Source: Pueribacillus theae (lineage in GTDB: Bacteria > Bacillota > Bacilli > Bacillales > UBA6769). From it: a DNA stretch of 56,693 nucleotides. The notes under the pieces are model-generated. The model ran no database searches. It saw only the letters and a program-made list of their open reading frames with translations, and had not been told where the DNA came from. Below, piece by piece: positions 35,380 through 44,417 of the stretch. The translations under genes were made by a program, and so were the position numbers. Each line of letters starts with the position of its first letter. The first letter of the stretch is position 1. The stretch spans positions 1-56,693 of the forward strand of contig NZ_QCZG01000025.1 of NCBI RefSeq assembly GCF_003097615.1. The letters are read 5' to 3'.

Positions 35380-35935
35380 GGAAGCAACGAAAAAAATAAA
35401 CTCTCTTAAAGGCAAAAGTGCGTTTGAAAAAATGCTCGGTGTTGCCACGATTCTTACTGAATTGCTTGAAAAGCATGGTGTCAGACCGATTATAGTTGGG
35501 GGATTGGCTGTTGAAATCTATACAAGGAGTGATTATACAACGGTTGACATCGATGTCGTTGTCAGTAATGGTAAATTGGCAGATGATTTATTAAATCAAT
35601 TAGGCTTTATACGAGAAGGCCGTCATTGGTATCATGAGGAGCTGTTAGTAAGCATAGAAATTCCAAGTGATATGTTAGAAGACGCAGATGAAGATAGGGT
35701 CATAGAACTTTGGTTAAATGATAAACAGAAAGTGTTTGTCATCGGAATCGAAGATATTATCCTTGATCGGCTGAGAGCCTGTGTCCACTGGAAATCTAGT
35801 TCAGACTGTGAGTGGGGGAGACGAATGCTTTTTCTTCATTCTGAAAGATTAGATTATGAATACATGAATAAGGTTTCGCAAAAGGATTTAACCGCTGGTA
35901 AATTAAACAATTGGTTGGAGGAAATGAAAAAATGA
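35366..35935 (+). CDS. Nucleotidyltransferase-like protein (DUF6036/AbiEii-like)
   Basis: A 189-residue protein with a minimal nucleotidyltransferase fold. RPIIVGGLAVEIYTR supplies the glycine-rich helix, and TTVDIDVVV the acidic metal-binding strand (Asp-x-Asp), the usual active-site pattern of AbiEii/MNT-like proteins. VFVIGIEDIILDRLRAC and a Trp-rich helix follow. Such proteins include type IV toxins that modify tRNA, and DUF6036 members of unknown role. It overlaps the small basic gene upstream and the Uma2 gene downstream (4 bases), implying one operon. Confidence 0.75.
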   Translation: MNSIKEATKKINSLKGKSAFEKMLGVATILTELLEKHGVRPIIVGGLAVEIYTRSDYTTVDIDVVVSNGKLADDLLNQLGFIREGRHWYHEELLVSIEIPSDMLEDADEDRVIELWLNDKQKVFVIGIEDIILDRLRACVHWKSSSDCEWGRRMLFLHSERLDYEYMNKVSQKDLTAGKLNNWLEEMKK

Positions 35936-36543
35936 ATGGAGGGTTATCGTTGAGTGATAAGGGCACTAATAAAGATAAAATACGAGAAAGCGGCCTTACA
36001 TATGATGATTATGCTTCAATAGACGATGGGAACCGCTATGAACTTGCAGGTGGACAATTGGAGCTTATGAGCCCTGCGCCGACGCTTACCCATCAAATGG
36101 TTAGTTCCGAAATGTACGAAACAATTGTCCAGAATTGTAAGAAAGATTACATTATTTTATACGCCCCTGTTGATGTTATCTTATCTGAGACAGAAGTTCG
36201 CCAGCCAGATATTGTGCTCGTTCACCGAGAGCGTATGCAGATTCTGTCAAATCGGGGGATCGAAGGAGCACCAGATCTTATTATTGAAATCCTGTCACCA
36301 TCTACTTTGAAGCGTGATAAGATTGATAAATTGAAAACGTATGCGGATTATCAAGTGCCCGAGTACTGGATTGTAGAACCTGAAACGGGTGTTCTGGAGC
36401 AATATATACAAATAGATGAGAGGCTCGAACTCGTTAATATTTTTCATGGGAACGAACCCGTTTCCTCTTCAAATATTACTTGTATAAGCTTTACAATGGC
36501 GGAAATTATGGAAAACATTCCTGATTTAAAGGACAGATCATGA
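35932..36543 (+). CDS. Uma2-family (DUF820) PD-(D/E)xK endonuclease-like protein
   Basis: A PD-(D/E)xK-fold protein of the Uma2 family, 203 residues, known from many copies in cyanobacteria and Firmicutes but without a defined role. YELAGGQLELMSPAPTLTHQ is the N-terminal family signature; VRQPDIVLV supplies the Asp, DLIIEILSPST the Glu, and RDKIDKLKTYADYQVPEYWIVEP the Lys/Tyr helix and final strand. GGAGG precedes the ATG at 35932; a TTG at 35950 with GGAGGG is an alternative. It closes the three-gene cassette behind BREX. Confidence 0.85.
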   Translation: MNGGLSLSDKGTNKDKIRESGLTYDDYASIDDGNRYELAGGQLELMSPAPTLTHQMVSSEMYETIVQNCKKDYIILYAPVDVILSETEVRQPDIVLVHRERMQILSNRGIEGAPDLIIEILSPSTLKRDKIDKLKTYADYQVPEYWIVEPETGVLEQYIQIDERLELVNIFHGNEPVSSSNITCISFTMAEIMENIPDLKDRS

Positions 36544-36597
36544 AATTTCAATCAACTATTCGGCAGAAACCGAGGAAATTCTCTAAAAGATTATTTT

Positions 36598-37050
36598 TCA
36601 TGGTTTTAAAACCATTAGAGCAATAATAATCAAAAAAAGTAAATTAATTATTTGTTCATAATGGAAAAGCTCTTTCGATAACCGTTCATATTCTTCCGGG
36701 ATCTCTTCACCTTTGTGTGTTTCTAACAGTGCTTTAATTGGCTTGGAACGTGGTGAGAGTACAAACGGTCCAAATGCAAGTCCAATTAAAAAAAGAAGCA
36801 AACTTGCCACATACCAAAATCTGTGAAAAAGGCTTGGATTAATGAATCCCATGAGTAAACCGGTCACGAGGAGAAGTGTACCTCCAATCATCACATAACT
36901 ATGTAGACGATGTCGAATGGAATAGGCATGGCGCAGTTCCGTCATCGTCTTTGCTGATTTCGCAATTCGAGTTAAAACAAAACCCGGACCCATTCCTAAT
37001 ATCGCAGAAAAAATATGGATGAATACAAGTATTTTGTAATAAGTCTCCAA
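36598..37050 (-). CDS. DUF2269-family membrane protein
   Basis: A 150-residue integral membrane protein with four hydrophobic helices (about 5-25, 50-70, 80-100 and 130-148). KILVFIHIFSAILGMGPG with its early His and the charged RHRLHSY segment match the DUF2269 family. Function unknown. It faces the Uma2 gene tail to tail with no strong terminator between. Confidence 0.8.
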   Translation of the reverse strand: METYYKILVFIHIFSAILGMGPGFVLTRIAKSAKTMTELRHAYSIRHRLHSYVMIGGTLLLVTGLLMGFINPSLFHRFWYVASLLLFLIGLAFGPFVLSPRSKPIKALLETHKGEEIPEEYERLSKELFHYEQIINLLFLIIIALMVLKP

Positions 37051-37094
37051 TGGTACACACCTCCTACCGTTCAGATCAAACTCAATGGCACCTT

Positions 37095-37147
37095 TAAAAA
37101 ATTAACGTTCAGAAGACGCAAACATCATTCTGAACGTTAATTTTTTA
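37095..37147. terminator. Bidirectional terminator
   Basis: AAATTAACGTTCAGAA pairs with TTCTGAACGTTAATTTTTT across a 13-base loop. The T run lies on the plus strand and A-run on the other side, giving a terminator for the TIGR00266 gene on the minus strand as well. Confidence 0.85.
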
Positions 37148-37939
37148 TTTTCGGTCGCCGCCGAGTAGATCGAATAATCCTCCGGCTATACTGCCTTCGC
37201 CTTTGGAGCCGCCTCTTTCTGGTGCGGCTGCAAATATGCGGCTTGCGAGCCTGCTGAATGGAAGAGACTGTACCCATACGGAGCCAGGGCCGCGCAATGT
37301 AGCGAAGAAAAGGCCTTCTCCACCAAACAGTGCCGTTTTAATGCCACCAACATACTCGATATTATAATCAACGTTACCAGTCATCGCGACTAAGCAGCCT
37401 GTATCGACACGCAATGTTTCGCCAGGGCTTAATTCTTTTTTGTAAATGGTACCGCCTGCATGAACAAATGCCATACCATCACCTTCAAGCTTTTGCATGA
37501 TAAAGCCTTCTCCACCGAAGAACCCCGTGCCGATTTTTCTTTGAAATTCGATTCCGACTGATACGCCTTTTGCAGCGGCAAGGAAAGCATCTTTTTGACA
37601 GATGATTTTCCCGTTTAATTCACTTAAGTCCATTGGAATGATTTTTCCAGGGTATGGCGCAGCAAATGAAACATGCTTAATCCCGCGGCCTTCGTTGGTA
37701 AAAGCCGTCATAAAAAGGCTTTCGCCTGTAAGCACGCGTTTACCTGCGCTGAACAACTTCCCCATAAGTCCTCCTTGTTTTGAAGCCCCATCACCAAAAA
37801 TGGTTTCCATTCGAATGTCGTCTTCCATCATCATTAAACTTCCCGCTTCCGCAATGACTGTTTCCTCAGGATCAAGCTCTACTTCAACAAATTGCATATC
37901 ATCTCCGTGTAATTCATAGCTGATTTCGTGATTGTTCAT
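37145..37939 (-). CDS. TIGR00266/AIM24-family protein
   Basis: A 264-residue cytosolic protein of the AIM24/TIGR00266 family. It is built of repeated beta segments: [21 protein letters not shown] at the N terminus, then [19 protein letters not shown] and [15 protein letters not shown] as two internal repeats, and a Gly-rich tail. Related to B. subtilis YdjI-neighbour proteins in shape; function is unknown, with proposed roles near membrane stress. Its start ATG has AAGGAATAACG before it. Confidence 0.85.
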   Translation of the reverse strand: MNNHEISYELHGDDMQFVEVELDPEETVIAEAGSLMMMEDDIRMETIFGDGASKQGGLMGKLFSAGKRVLTGESLFMTAFTNEGRGIKHVSFAAPYPGKIIPMDLSELNGKIICQKDAFLAAAKGVSVGIEFQRKIGTGFFGGEGFIMQKLEGDGMAFVHAGGTIYKKELSPGETLRVDTGCLVAMTGNVDYNIEYVGGIKTALFGGEGLFFATLRGPGSVWVQSLPFSRLASRIFAAAPERGGSKGEGSIAGGLFDLLGGDRK

Positions 37940-38095
37940 TCGTTATTCCTTCTTTCATTAATTAGAGTATGTTAAAAGAATTTCGTGAAACAGCCAAATA
38001 TTCCTTCCAATAACAATAATAAAGGAGACTTGGATGAAACGCTAATTAAAGTTCTGTGTCATAGGAAAAACTATTAGTGGAAAGGAGGGGATAAA

Positions 38096-38368
38096 ATGGC
38101 GAGAAAAAATAAAATATTAATTCCGGAAGCCCGGGAATCGTTAGATCAATTAAAAGGGCGCGTTATGAAAGCGAAAGGCTACAAGGTCGATATGCAAAAT
38201 CCCGATAATGTAAAATATGAAGTTGCAAAGGAACAAGGGATCCCTTTGAAAAAAGAAAACAATGGCCAACTTACCGCAGAACAAGCCGGAAAAATTGGCG
38301 GTCCGATTGGCGGTAATATGGTGAAAGAAATGATAAAAATGGCTCAAGAACAAATGAAGCGTAATTGA
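38096..38368 (+). CDS. Alpha/beta-type small acid-soluble spore protein
   Basis: A 90-residue DNA-binding spore-core protein that coats and protects DNA in spores. The two family signatures are visible: KYEVAKEQGIPL (containing the GPR protease-cleavage region) and LTAEQAGKIGGPIGGNMVKEMI. AAAGGAGGGG precedes the ATG. It should be made in the forespore under SigG, though no clear SigG promoter was identified. It is the best evidence that the host sporulates. Confidence 0.93.
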   Translation: MARKNKILIPEARESLDQLKGRVMKAKGYKVDMQNPDNVKYEVAKEQGIPLKKENNGQLTAEQAGKIGGPIGGNMVKEMIKMAQEQMKRN

Positions 38369-38411
38369 AAAAATCCGCTGATTCTCTAGGATGGGGTCAG
38401 CGGATTTTTTC
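38368..38411 (+). terminator. Terminator of the SASP gene
   Basis: AAAAAATCCGCTGA pairs with TCAGCGGATTTTTT, a long perfect stem with a T run. Confidence 0.9.
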
Positions 38412-38494
38412 GTGTGAATTTCAAACGATACAGCAAAAAATATGAAAGAAAAAGGTTTCAGAACACTTGGATAGAAGCAATGGAAAAGTCCACT

Positions 38495-39343
38495 TTATTT
38501 TAACATTCTTTTGCGTATAAAATAAGCGTCCTCTATGGTAGGGGAAACTTTTTGAAACGATGGAAAAGGTGGGCACTTCGCGATGATGCGAAGTTCAGCT
38601 TCTTGTTCTGTCAGCTTAAGAGCGATCATGTTTTCATCTTGAAAAGAAGAGAGCAATTCGTTTGGAATCGTGCCAACCCACACAGATAACGGCAAATCTG
38701 TTTTCCAATCGTCACAAGAACCGTAAAAAATGATGTTTCCACCATCAAGCCAAAGGATATGATCGGCGATCGCTTCCCATTCATTTAATTCATGGGTTGC
38801 AATCAAAATCGTTTTTTTCCTTGATTGTTTCTTGCAATAGGACAAAAAACGCTGCCTTTCCATCCTGTCAAGGGAAGTAAGTGGTTCATCAAGCAAAATG
38901 TATGATGGATTTCCAAGGAACGCCTGTGCAGCACATAAACGCTGCTTCATTCCTTGAGACAACTTTTTTACCTTTTTATTTTTTATTTCTATCAGTGCAA
39001 AGGTAGACATGACAGCATCCAATTCAGTTTTGTGAACGTTGCCTTTTAATTGGGACATATAGTTAAGAAATTTCCGTGCTGTCATTTCTTCATAAATCTC
39101 CATCCCAGTCGGTAAAAAGCCAATCTCACTCCGCACAAATGGTAAATTATCCTCGATCGTAAGACCGTCATACACCACAATCCCTTTATCAGGAGTTATA
39201 GCTGTAGCTAACAATTGTAAAAATGTCGACTTCCCAGCTCCATTGCTTCCAACAACGATCGTGATTCCTTTATTTATTTCGATGTAATCGATGGAGAGTT
39301 CAAAATCCTCCCGTACATATGACAAATCTTGTATAACAAGCAT
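38495..39343 (-). CDS. ABC transporter ATP-binding protein, last gene of the sigma operon
   Basis: A cytosolic ABC ATPase of 282 residues. Walker A GSNGAGKST near residue 30, signature LSQGMKQR near 126, Walker B ILLDEPLTSLD, and the switch His in IATHELNE are complete. It belongs to the CcmA-like export ATPases that pair with short permeases. GAAGGAGCC precedes the ATG at 39343; a longer frame to 39373 lacks support. Last gene of a minus-strand operon, and 13 bases after the membrane protein gene that is probably its partner. Compare B. subtilis sigY-yxlCDEFG, where an ABC ATPase sits behind an ECF sigma gene. Confidence 0.9.
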   Translation of the reverse strand: MLVIQDLSYVREDFELSIDYIEINKGITIVVGSNGAGKSTFLQLLATAITPDKGIVVYDGLTIEDNLPFVRSEIGFLPTGMEIYEEMTARKFLNYMSQLKGNVHKTELDAVMSTFALIEIKNKKVKKLSQGMKQRLCAAQAFLGNPSYILLDEPLTSLDRMERQRFLSYCKKQSRKKTILIATHELNEWEAIADHILWLDGGNIIFYGSCDDWKTDLPLSVWVGTIPNELLSSFQDENMIALKLTEQEAELRIIAKCPPFPSFQKVSPTIEDAYFIRKRMLK

Positions 39344-39356
39344 AAAGCTGGCTCCT

Positions 39357-40091
39357 TCAATAATTGGCGGCATGCAAACTCTTTTTATAAGCTAAAAACA
39401 GCATCAGTACTCCAAACACTAGAATTGGCATATCGAACAGGAATAAATGAATGTCAATCACTTCGAGTTGACTTGAAATAATATTCATGATAAGCCAGCC
39501 GGCTGCAGCAATGACAAAACCAGTCTTTACTCCTTTCAGAAATGAAACATAGGCGAGCAGTCCTCCAAGAAACAATGTTGGCGCAAGCCACGTGAGCACA
39601 AATGGCAGGAATGCACCATGTAAAATGTCTGTGCTTAAAAAAGCCGTTGCGATTATGCCATAGAGAACAACCATTAGAAGCACGATGAGCATCCTTAAAT
39701 AAAGCAGCAAAGCAGGGGGAAACGGTGCTACCATTTCGACCATTCGCATTTCTTTATTCCATGTTTTATAGCTGTATAAGATTGAACACAATAAAAAAAT
39801 CGGCAGCAAAAGCGAGAAAGAATTGAAATCCAACACTCGATTAGAAGCGATAAAAGATAACAACACAAATGCAAATAAACTTATTACCCAAAAAACAAGT
39901 GGATAGGTTCGCCACTGGTTAAAAAATTGTTTTAGAATGGAAGGATTCCTTTTCATCGATGCCATTTCGTCAAACTCAGCTTGCAACCGGACAATTAAAT
40001 TGTGTGTATCTTGTGCACTTGGAGAAGGTGACAAGTAACGATCCAACGTGGGCTTTAATTCACTTTCTAATTTTTGAAGTTCATCATCCAT
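39357..40091 (-). CDS. Membrane protein, candidate anti-sigma/ABC partner
   Basis: A 244-residue protein with a cytoplasmic N-terminal region of about 70 residues (MDDELQKLESELKPTLDRYL) and six hydrophobic helices. Its ATG overlaps the ECF sigma stop (ATGGATGA), so it is translated with it, the place where anti-sigma factors are usually encoded. The six-helix part resembles an ABC-2-type permease, and the next gene is an ABC ATPase, so it could be either or both. No zinc-anti-sigma HxxxCxxC motif is seen. Confidence 0.7.
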   Translation of the reverse strand: MDDELQKLESELKPTLDRYLSPSPSAQDTHNLIVRLQAEFDEMASMKRNPSILKQFFNQWRTYPLVFWVISLFAFVLLSFIASNRVLDFNSFSLLLPIFLLCSILYSYKTWNKEMRMVEMVAPFPPALLLYLRMLIVLLMVVLYGIIATAFLSTDILHGAFLPFVLTWLAPTLFLGGLLAYVSFLKGVKTGFVIAAAGWLIMNIISSQLEVIDIHLFLFDMPILVFGVLMLFLAYKKSLHAANY

Positions 40092-40659
40092 TACGCCGAT
40101 CACCATCACTTTCCTTCGTGATTTTAAAACTTTTTAAAGAAGTTTTCAGTTTTTTCAATGCATGAAATAAGTTCGATTTCACCGTTCCGATCGGGAGATC
40201 CAATGCAGCAGCAATTTCTTTATACTTTAAATCTTGATAAAAACGCAATAGCACGATTTCTTTTTGTGTTTCTGATAGCTGTGACAAGGAAGCTAATATT
40301 TCTTTTCTTTCTTCTTGTTTTTCATAAATCTCGATAATAGAAGTTTTACTATCTTTCGGCTCTGGAATACGATCCAATTCTTGTTTTTCAGAGCGAAAAA
40401 ATGCACTTTTCCAATAGTCACGGCATAGGTTTGTAGCGACTTGGTAGAGCCAAGGCTTTAAATTGTTTGGTTGTTTTTTTGCTTTTAACTGTCTAATAAG
40501 CTTCAAAAATGTTTCCTGTGTGAAATCTTCCGCTTTTTGAGGATCGTGAAGTTTTCGTTCGAGATAGCTGAACAAAGGGCTATGGTAGCGATGGATAAGC
40601 GCTTCAAATGCAGCTTGATTGCCATTCGCCATTTGTTCAAGCAATTCTTCATCTGTCAT
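40084..40659 (-). CDS. ECF-type RNA polymerase sigma factor
   Basis: A 191-residue extracytoplasmic-function sigma factor. Sigma region 2 covers about residues 15-85 (AFEALIHRYHSPLFSYLERKL, EDFTQETFLKLIRQL, LYQVATNLCRDYWK), and region 4 about 125-180 (LSETQKEIVLLRFYQDLKYKEIAAALDLPIGTVKSNLFHALKKL) with a good HTH. It lies between two ABC modules in one operon, similar in idea to the SigY operon of B. subtilis. It is likely autoregulated, but no target promoter can be assigned with confidence. Confidence 0.93.
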   Translation of the reverse strand: MTDEELLEQMANGNQAAFEALIHRYHSPLFSYLERKLHDPQKAEDFTQETFLKLIRQLKAKKQPNNLKPWLYQVATNLCRDYWKSAFFRSEKQELDRIPEPKDSKTSIIEIYEKQEERKEILASLSQLSETQKEIVLLRFYQDLKYKEIAAALDLPIGTVKSNLFHALKKLKTSLKSFKITKESDGDRRNG

Positions 40660-40674
40660 TCTATGTTCTCCTTC

Positions 40675-41370
40675 CTACTCTTCTTCTAGAACGATCCAAC
40701 GTGTTCTTTTGTTCAATTGGATGGCTGAAATGATGGTTAATCCGCAAGCAAATAGCAATAAAAGCAACTGATTCAACCAAAAAGCAGTATCTTCCCGTAT
40801 ATAAATTGTATAGAGTGAAAAGGGGCCATTCCATTCGTTCCCCATAAGCGAAAAAAACATCCAAACAGCAAAGCCTAAAAGCCAGCCGCCATATAATTGT
40901 TTGGAAAATATAAGACCCGATGCCACAATTGATGAAATAAATAAATAGCCAGGGAAAGCTTGAAAAAATAAGTGTAAAATAGACGTACTTTTAAAAGCGG
41001 GTTTGGCACCGCTATAAGCAAATACGGTAGTTTCCATCATGTCAAATTTCGCTAAATAAATGAACGTCCATCCAAGGTGGAGCGTAAAGATTATTACAAC
41101 AAGGAATAGTACTTTTCTTAAAAGCATGGCTATTAAAGAGACTGGAAACGTGGCGTATATCTCCATCATACTTCCGCTAAATTCACGCTGAAACAATAGG
41201 CCAGCCATCATCACGATAAGTGGAAGCATAATCATTTCATTATAATAGAAAATGGTTTTTGGTTCATCAGCCATTAGGATAGAAAGAATGACAAGGAGAT
41301 AATAGGTGAAGGGGGCGAAAAGCAAAACGCTTTTCAGTCCTTTTAGCTCAGAGATAAGTTTACTCATCAT
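40675..41370 (-). CDS. ABC-2-type membrane permease
   Basis: A 231-residue inner-membrane protein with about six helices (for example LLFAPFTYYLLVILSILMA, LFLVVIIFTLHLGWTFIYLA, LLLLLFACGLTIISAI). It resembles short ABC-2-type permeases. It overlaps the 735-residue permease gene by 11 bases and is 15 bases before the sigma gene, so it is part of the same operon. The exported substrate is unknown. Confidence 0.75.
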   Translation of the reverse strand: MMSKLISELKGLKSVLLFAPFTYYLLVILSILMADEPKTIFYYNEMIMLPLIVMMAGLLFQREFSGSMMEIYATFPVSLIAMLLRKVLFLVVIIFTLHLGWTFIYLAKFDMMETTVFAYSGAKPAFKSTSILHLFFQAFPGYLFISSIVASGLIFSKQLYGGWLLGFAVWMFFSLMGNEWNGPFSLYTIYIREDTAFWLNQLLLLLFACGLTIISAIQLNKRTRWIVLEEE

Positions 41371-43552
41371 CCATCACCTTCGTCCATTCCGTTTGCCAGT
41401 CTTCAAATGTGATCCTTGAATACTTGTCGTCGCCAATATCTTTCAATGTTAATCCTTTATCATAAAAGGTGTTCAACACTTGTTTTACCTTTTCTGTTCT
41501 TCCTTTAGAAACTGCATCCTTTACCATGTTAAAAACGTCAATATTTTTATCGTCATCTTCAAAGTCGAATGGAATGACATTTGGCGTTGTTTCGATTTCG
41601 TCGTCAGACAATTGAAGCCTGTCACGATAATATAAATAGAGAAAAGATTGGCGGATACCGTAAATAACGGATGTTTCATCAGGATTTGTACCTAGGTGTT
41701 CATCACCGAATAAGTTTGCACTAATGACTTTAACACGTTGATAATGATCCAAGTTATTATGTCTTGATGTTGTGTTCATGTATGTTTCATTGTGTAAACC
41801 TTCAAGTCCATATCCGAAGATTGGTAAGTACATCACTTGCTTCACATGAGGGACTGGTTTCCTAATCCATGTATTAAAATAGTCAATGGCATCAGCCGCA
41901 TGATCGAGAAAGGCTTTCGCTTCAAGCTTGTTACTCGGCGTAGTAATAAGTGTTAATTCATGATTGTTGGACGTTAATTCGATGAAATTGCCTGCAAATA
42001 AATCGACACCATCCAGCTGTTTGCCTGCAAACATTTGTACACTTGTTTTCATGGAGCTTAAACCTATCGTGCTAAATAATTTATCTTTAAAACCTTTCGC
42101 TTTAATCGTGAAATCTGCCTTATCTAGTAAACTAGCATCATCTATGCAACTCAACTCATTTTCAAAGCTTTTTTCGTATAAATATTGATGACCCGGCAAA
42201 GGGTACCAAGCAATATTCGCTGGTAAATAAACATTGCCATCTCGAACAAATCCGTCGAATGTTTCATAATTGTCAATCCGGTAGCTCCATAAAAATAATT
42301 CGCCTTCATAACTAATTTTAATCTGTTGTTTACCCCTGTTTTTATCTATACTTGGTTGTTCAATTTCTACAAAGTCGTCGCTTTGCTTCCAGTTTACGGA
42401 ATTGCCATTTATTTCAATGCTCTTAACTCGGAAAGCCCGATTTAAAGTGAAAGGGATCTCTTCATTTTTTGAAATTGCCTCCGTCGGCACGGTTATATCT
42501 GTTGTTACAGTTAGCCAATTTTGTTTATCTTTTTTCAAATCAATGTCATAACTTGTGACGCTGAATTTTTTGTTATCGTGTACTGTAAATTCCTCATCCT
42601 CACCAAAGCTAATTTCTTGGTTCCCATCATCATTGTAATTAATGATCGGCGCTGTTAGTACGTTATTTTTATAAACGTCATAACGCTCTTTCCATAGTTG
42701 GCCATATGGTACATATAATACGGCAGCGATTATGATCGCCACAATACTAAACATTTTCCAACGTTTCAATGATTCGCTTGGGCGAGCTGTTTTTAACATC
42801 GCGCTCATGCAGGTAAGCAGCATGATTGCAAACCCTATGACAAAAAGTCTTGAAAAGAATACTTCATCTTTAAGTAAAGAAAGTCCCCATGCTTCATTTC
42901 CAAAAAACTCGGTAGCGTCCACCATAAATTGATTCAGGTGAAAGGTTTTCAAGAAATAGAGGTTAAATCTTGAAATAACAAAAATATCAAGAAAGAATGT
43001 ACCAAACATCCAAGCGCAAAAGCCGATTAAATAGACGATTCGGTTTTTAATCCAAACAGCAAGAAACATGGCAAGTGCGAGTGTAACCATATACGACACT
43101 TCATATTGAACCGCAAAAAAAGCGGTTTCTTTCAGTAAGACACTTACAGCAAGCTCGCGCTTCATTGCAAACCATACAAAAACAGCACACATGGACAATG
43201 TAAAAAGCGAAAGATATAAAATACCTGCGATATATTTTGCCGATAATACAGTTCCGCTTGAAATGGGTGATGCGGATAGCCAATCGTATGTTGGATTAAC
43301 CAAATCTCTTCTAATGAATAAAATACCGATTAAGATTGCCAGACCGAGACTTAATGTATGTTTAATCTTATGGAAGCTATACGTGTACATAAATAAATCT
43401 TGAGATGGCGCGATTGCTTGTTTGGAAAACTCCAAAATTTGAGACAGATCGCTTATAAACCAAATGCCAAATAAAAGAGGAAGGAGCAAAAATACCCAAT
43501 TTCCGAAAAGCTGCTTACTCTCTAACTTGAACTGCGTGATCCACTTAGCCAT
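41360..43552 (-). CDS. Large ABC-type membrane protein with extracytoplasmic peptidase-like domain
   Basis: A 730-residue membrane protein. Residues about 1-290 form an ABC-2-like permease with seven or so helices, then a large soluble domain follows (about 310-730). This begins with a beta-rich part like the N-terminal domain of M1 aminopeptidases (FTLNRAFRVKSIEINGN, YEGELFLWSYR, GNVYLPANIAWYPLPGH), and ends in a helical region (LEGLHNETYMN, ANLFGDEHLG). The M1 zinc motif HExxH is not found, so enzyme activity is unlikely. The ATG at 43552 overlaps the ATPase stop (ATGGCTAA). Substrate unknown. Confidence 0.75.
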   Translation of the reverse strand: MAKWITQFKLESKQLFGNWVFLLLPLLFGIWFISDLSQILEFSKQAIAPSQDLFMYTYSFHKIKHTLSLGLAILIGILFIRRDLVNPTYDWLSASPISSGTVLSAKYIAGILYLSLFTLSMCAVFVWFAMKRELAVSVLLKETAFFAVQYEVSYMVTLALAMFLAVWIKNRIVYLIGFCAWMFGTFFLDIFVISRFNLYFLKTFHLNQFMVDATEFFGNEAWGLSLLKDEVFFSRLFVIGFAIMLLTCMSAMLKTARPSESLKRWKMFSIVAIIIAAVLYVPYGQLWKERYDVYKNNVLTAPIINYNDDGNQEISFGEDEEFTVHDNKKFSVTSYDIDLKKDKQNWLTVTTDITVPTEAISKNEEIPFTLNRAFRVKSIEINGNSVNWKQSDDFVEIEQPSIDKNRGKQQIKISYEGELFLWSYRIDNYETFDGFVRDGNVYLPANIAWYPLPGHQYLYEKSFENELSCIDDASLLDKADFTIKAKGFKDKLFSTIGLSSMKTSVQMFAGKQLDGVDLFAGNFIELTSNNHELTLITTPSNKLEAKAFLDHAADAIDYFNTWIRKPVPHVKQVMYLPIFGYGLEGLHNETYMNTTSRHNNLDHYQRVKVISANLFGDEHLGTNPDETSVIYGIRQSFLYLYYRDRLQLSDDEIETTPNVIPFDFEDDDKNIDVFNMVKDAVSKGRTEKVKQVLNTFYDKGLTLKDIGDDKYSRITFEDWQTEWTKVMDDE

Positions 43553-44417
43553 TCGCACCACGCCCAATCAAAGCCAAGTAGCCATCTTCTAAAGTTGGTT
43601 CAAGAAGTGTGGCGGAATCTGATGGCTTTATCTCTGCGATTACTTTGTGAACATAGCCGTCCGCTGTTTTTCGAGATGAAATAATTTGATTTTCGTTGAA
43701 AAATGATTGGCTATCCGCAGGAATTTCAACTTCCCATACTTTTCCTTCTGCATGATTTGTTAAATCGCTCGTGCTGCCCGTTGCTACAAGTTGCCCGTGA
43801 TTCAAAACAGCAAGCTGCTCACAGCTGCTTTCAATGTCAGCAACGATGTGAGTCGATAAGATGACAGTACGATTCACACTGAATCTTGCGAGCAAATTGC
43901 GAAATCGAACACGTTCTTCGGGATCAAGCCCTGCTGTCGGTTCATCAACGATGATAAGATCGGGGTTGCCTAACAATGCTTGGGCAATGCCAAGCCGCTG
44001 CTTCATTCCACCCGAAAACGTCTTGATTTTCCGATTTTGTTTATCTGTCAGATTCACCTGCTCCAATAGTCGCAGAATTTCCTGCTTCCGTTCCTTTTTA
44101 TTGTTGAATCCTTTCATCACAGCGCAATAATCTAGAAATTCGGCCGCGGTTAGTTGGGGAGGAAGTTGAAAGATTTGCGGCAAATAGCCAAGCTTACGGC
44201 GAATCGCCTCGGGGTTTTTTTTGAGGCTGAAGCCATCGATCATTGCGTCTCCTGAAGTGGCAGGCATGACAGTAGCCAATATTCTCATCAATGTTGTTTT
44301 CCCGGCACCGTTTGGGCCAAGTAGGCCAAACATTCCATGTTCAATGGTTAAATTGATATCGTCTAAAGCGAGTTCCTTTTTTTTGTATTGTTTTGTTAAA
44401 TGCTGAATTTCAATCAT
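43545..44417 (-). CDS. ABC transporter ATP-binding protein, first gene of the sigma operon
   Basis: A cytosolic ABC ATPase of 290 residues driving the two permeases encoded behind it. Walker A GPNGAGKTT near residue 36, signature FSGGMKQRLG, Walker B LIIVDEPTAGLDP and the switch His in LSTHIV are complete. The C-terminal 80 residues are a small regulatory extension. GGACGTGGC precedes the ATG. The first gene of a six-gene minus-strand operon; its promoter must lie within 44418-44552, divergent from the next gene. Confidence 0.92.
   Translation of the reverse strand: MIEIQHLTKQYKKKELALDDINLTIEHGMFGLLGPNGAGKTTLMRILATVMPATSGDAMIDGFSLKKNPEAIRRKLGYLPQIFQLPPQLTAAEFLDYCAVMKGFNNKKERKQEILRLLEQVNLTDKQNRKIKTFSGGMKQRLGIAQALLGNPDLIIVDEPTAGLDPEERVRFRNLLARFSVNRTVILSTHIVADIESSCEQLAVLNHGQLVATGSTSDLTNHAEGKVWEVEIPADSQSFFNENQIISSRKTADGYVHKVIAEIKPSDSATLLEPTLEDGYLALIGRGANG

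Noticed and set aside
34991-36543. One of the post-pglZ genes as brxL
   Set aside because: The products are 77, 189 and 203 residues with nucleotidyltransferase and Uma2 patterns. BrxL is a Lon-like AAA+ protein of roughly 650-700 residues, and no Walker motif is seen.
37145-37146. rRNA or tRNA genes anywhere in the window
   Set aside because: No tRNA-like cloverleaf with a GTTCRANNC arm and no rRNA sequence was recognised on reading; a dedicated tRNA search was not possible.
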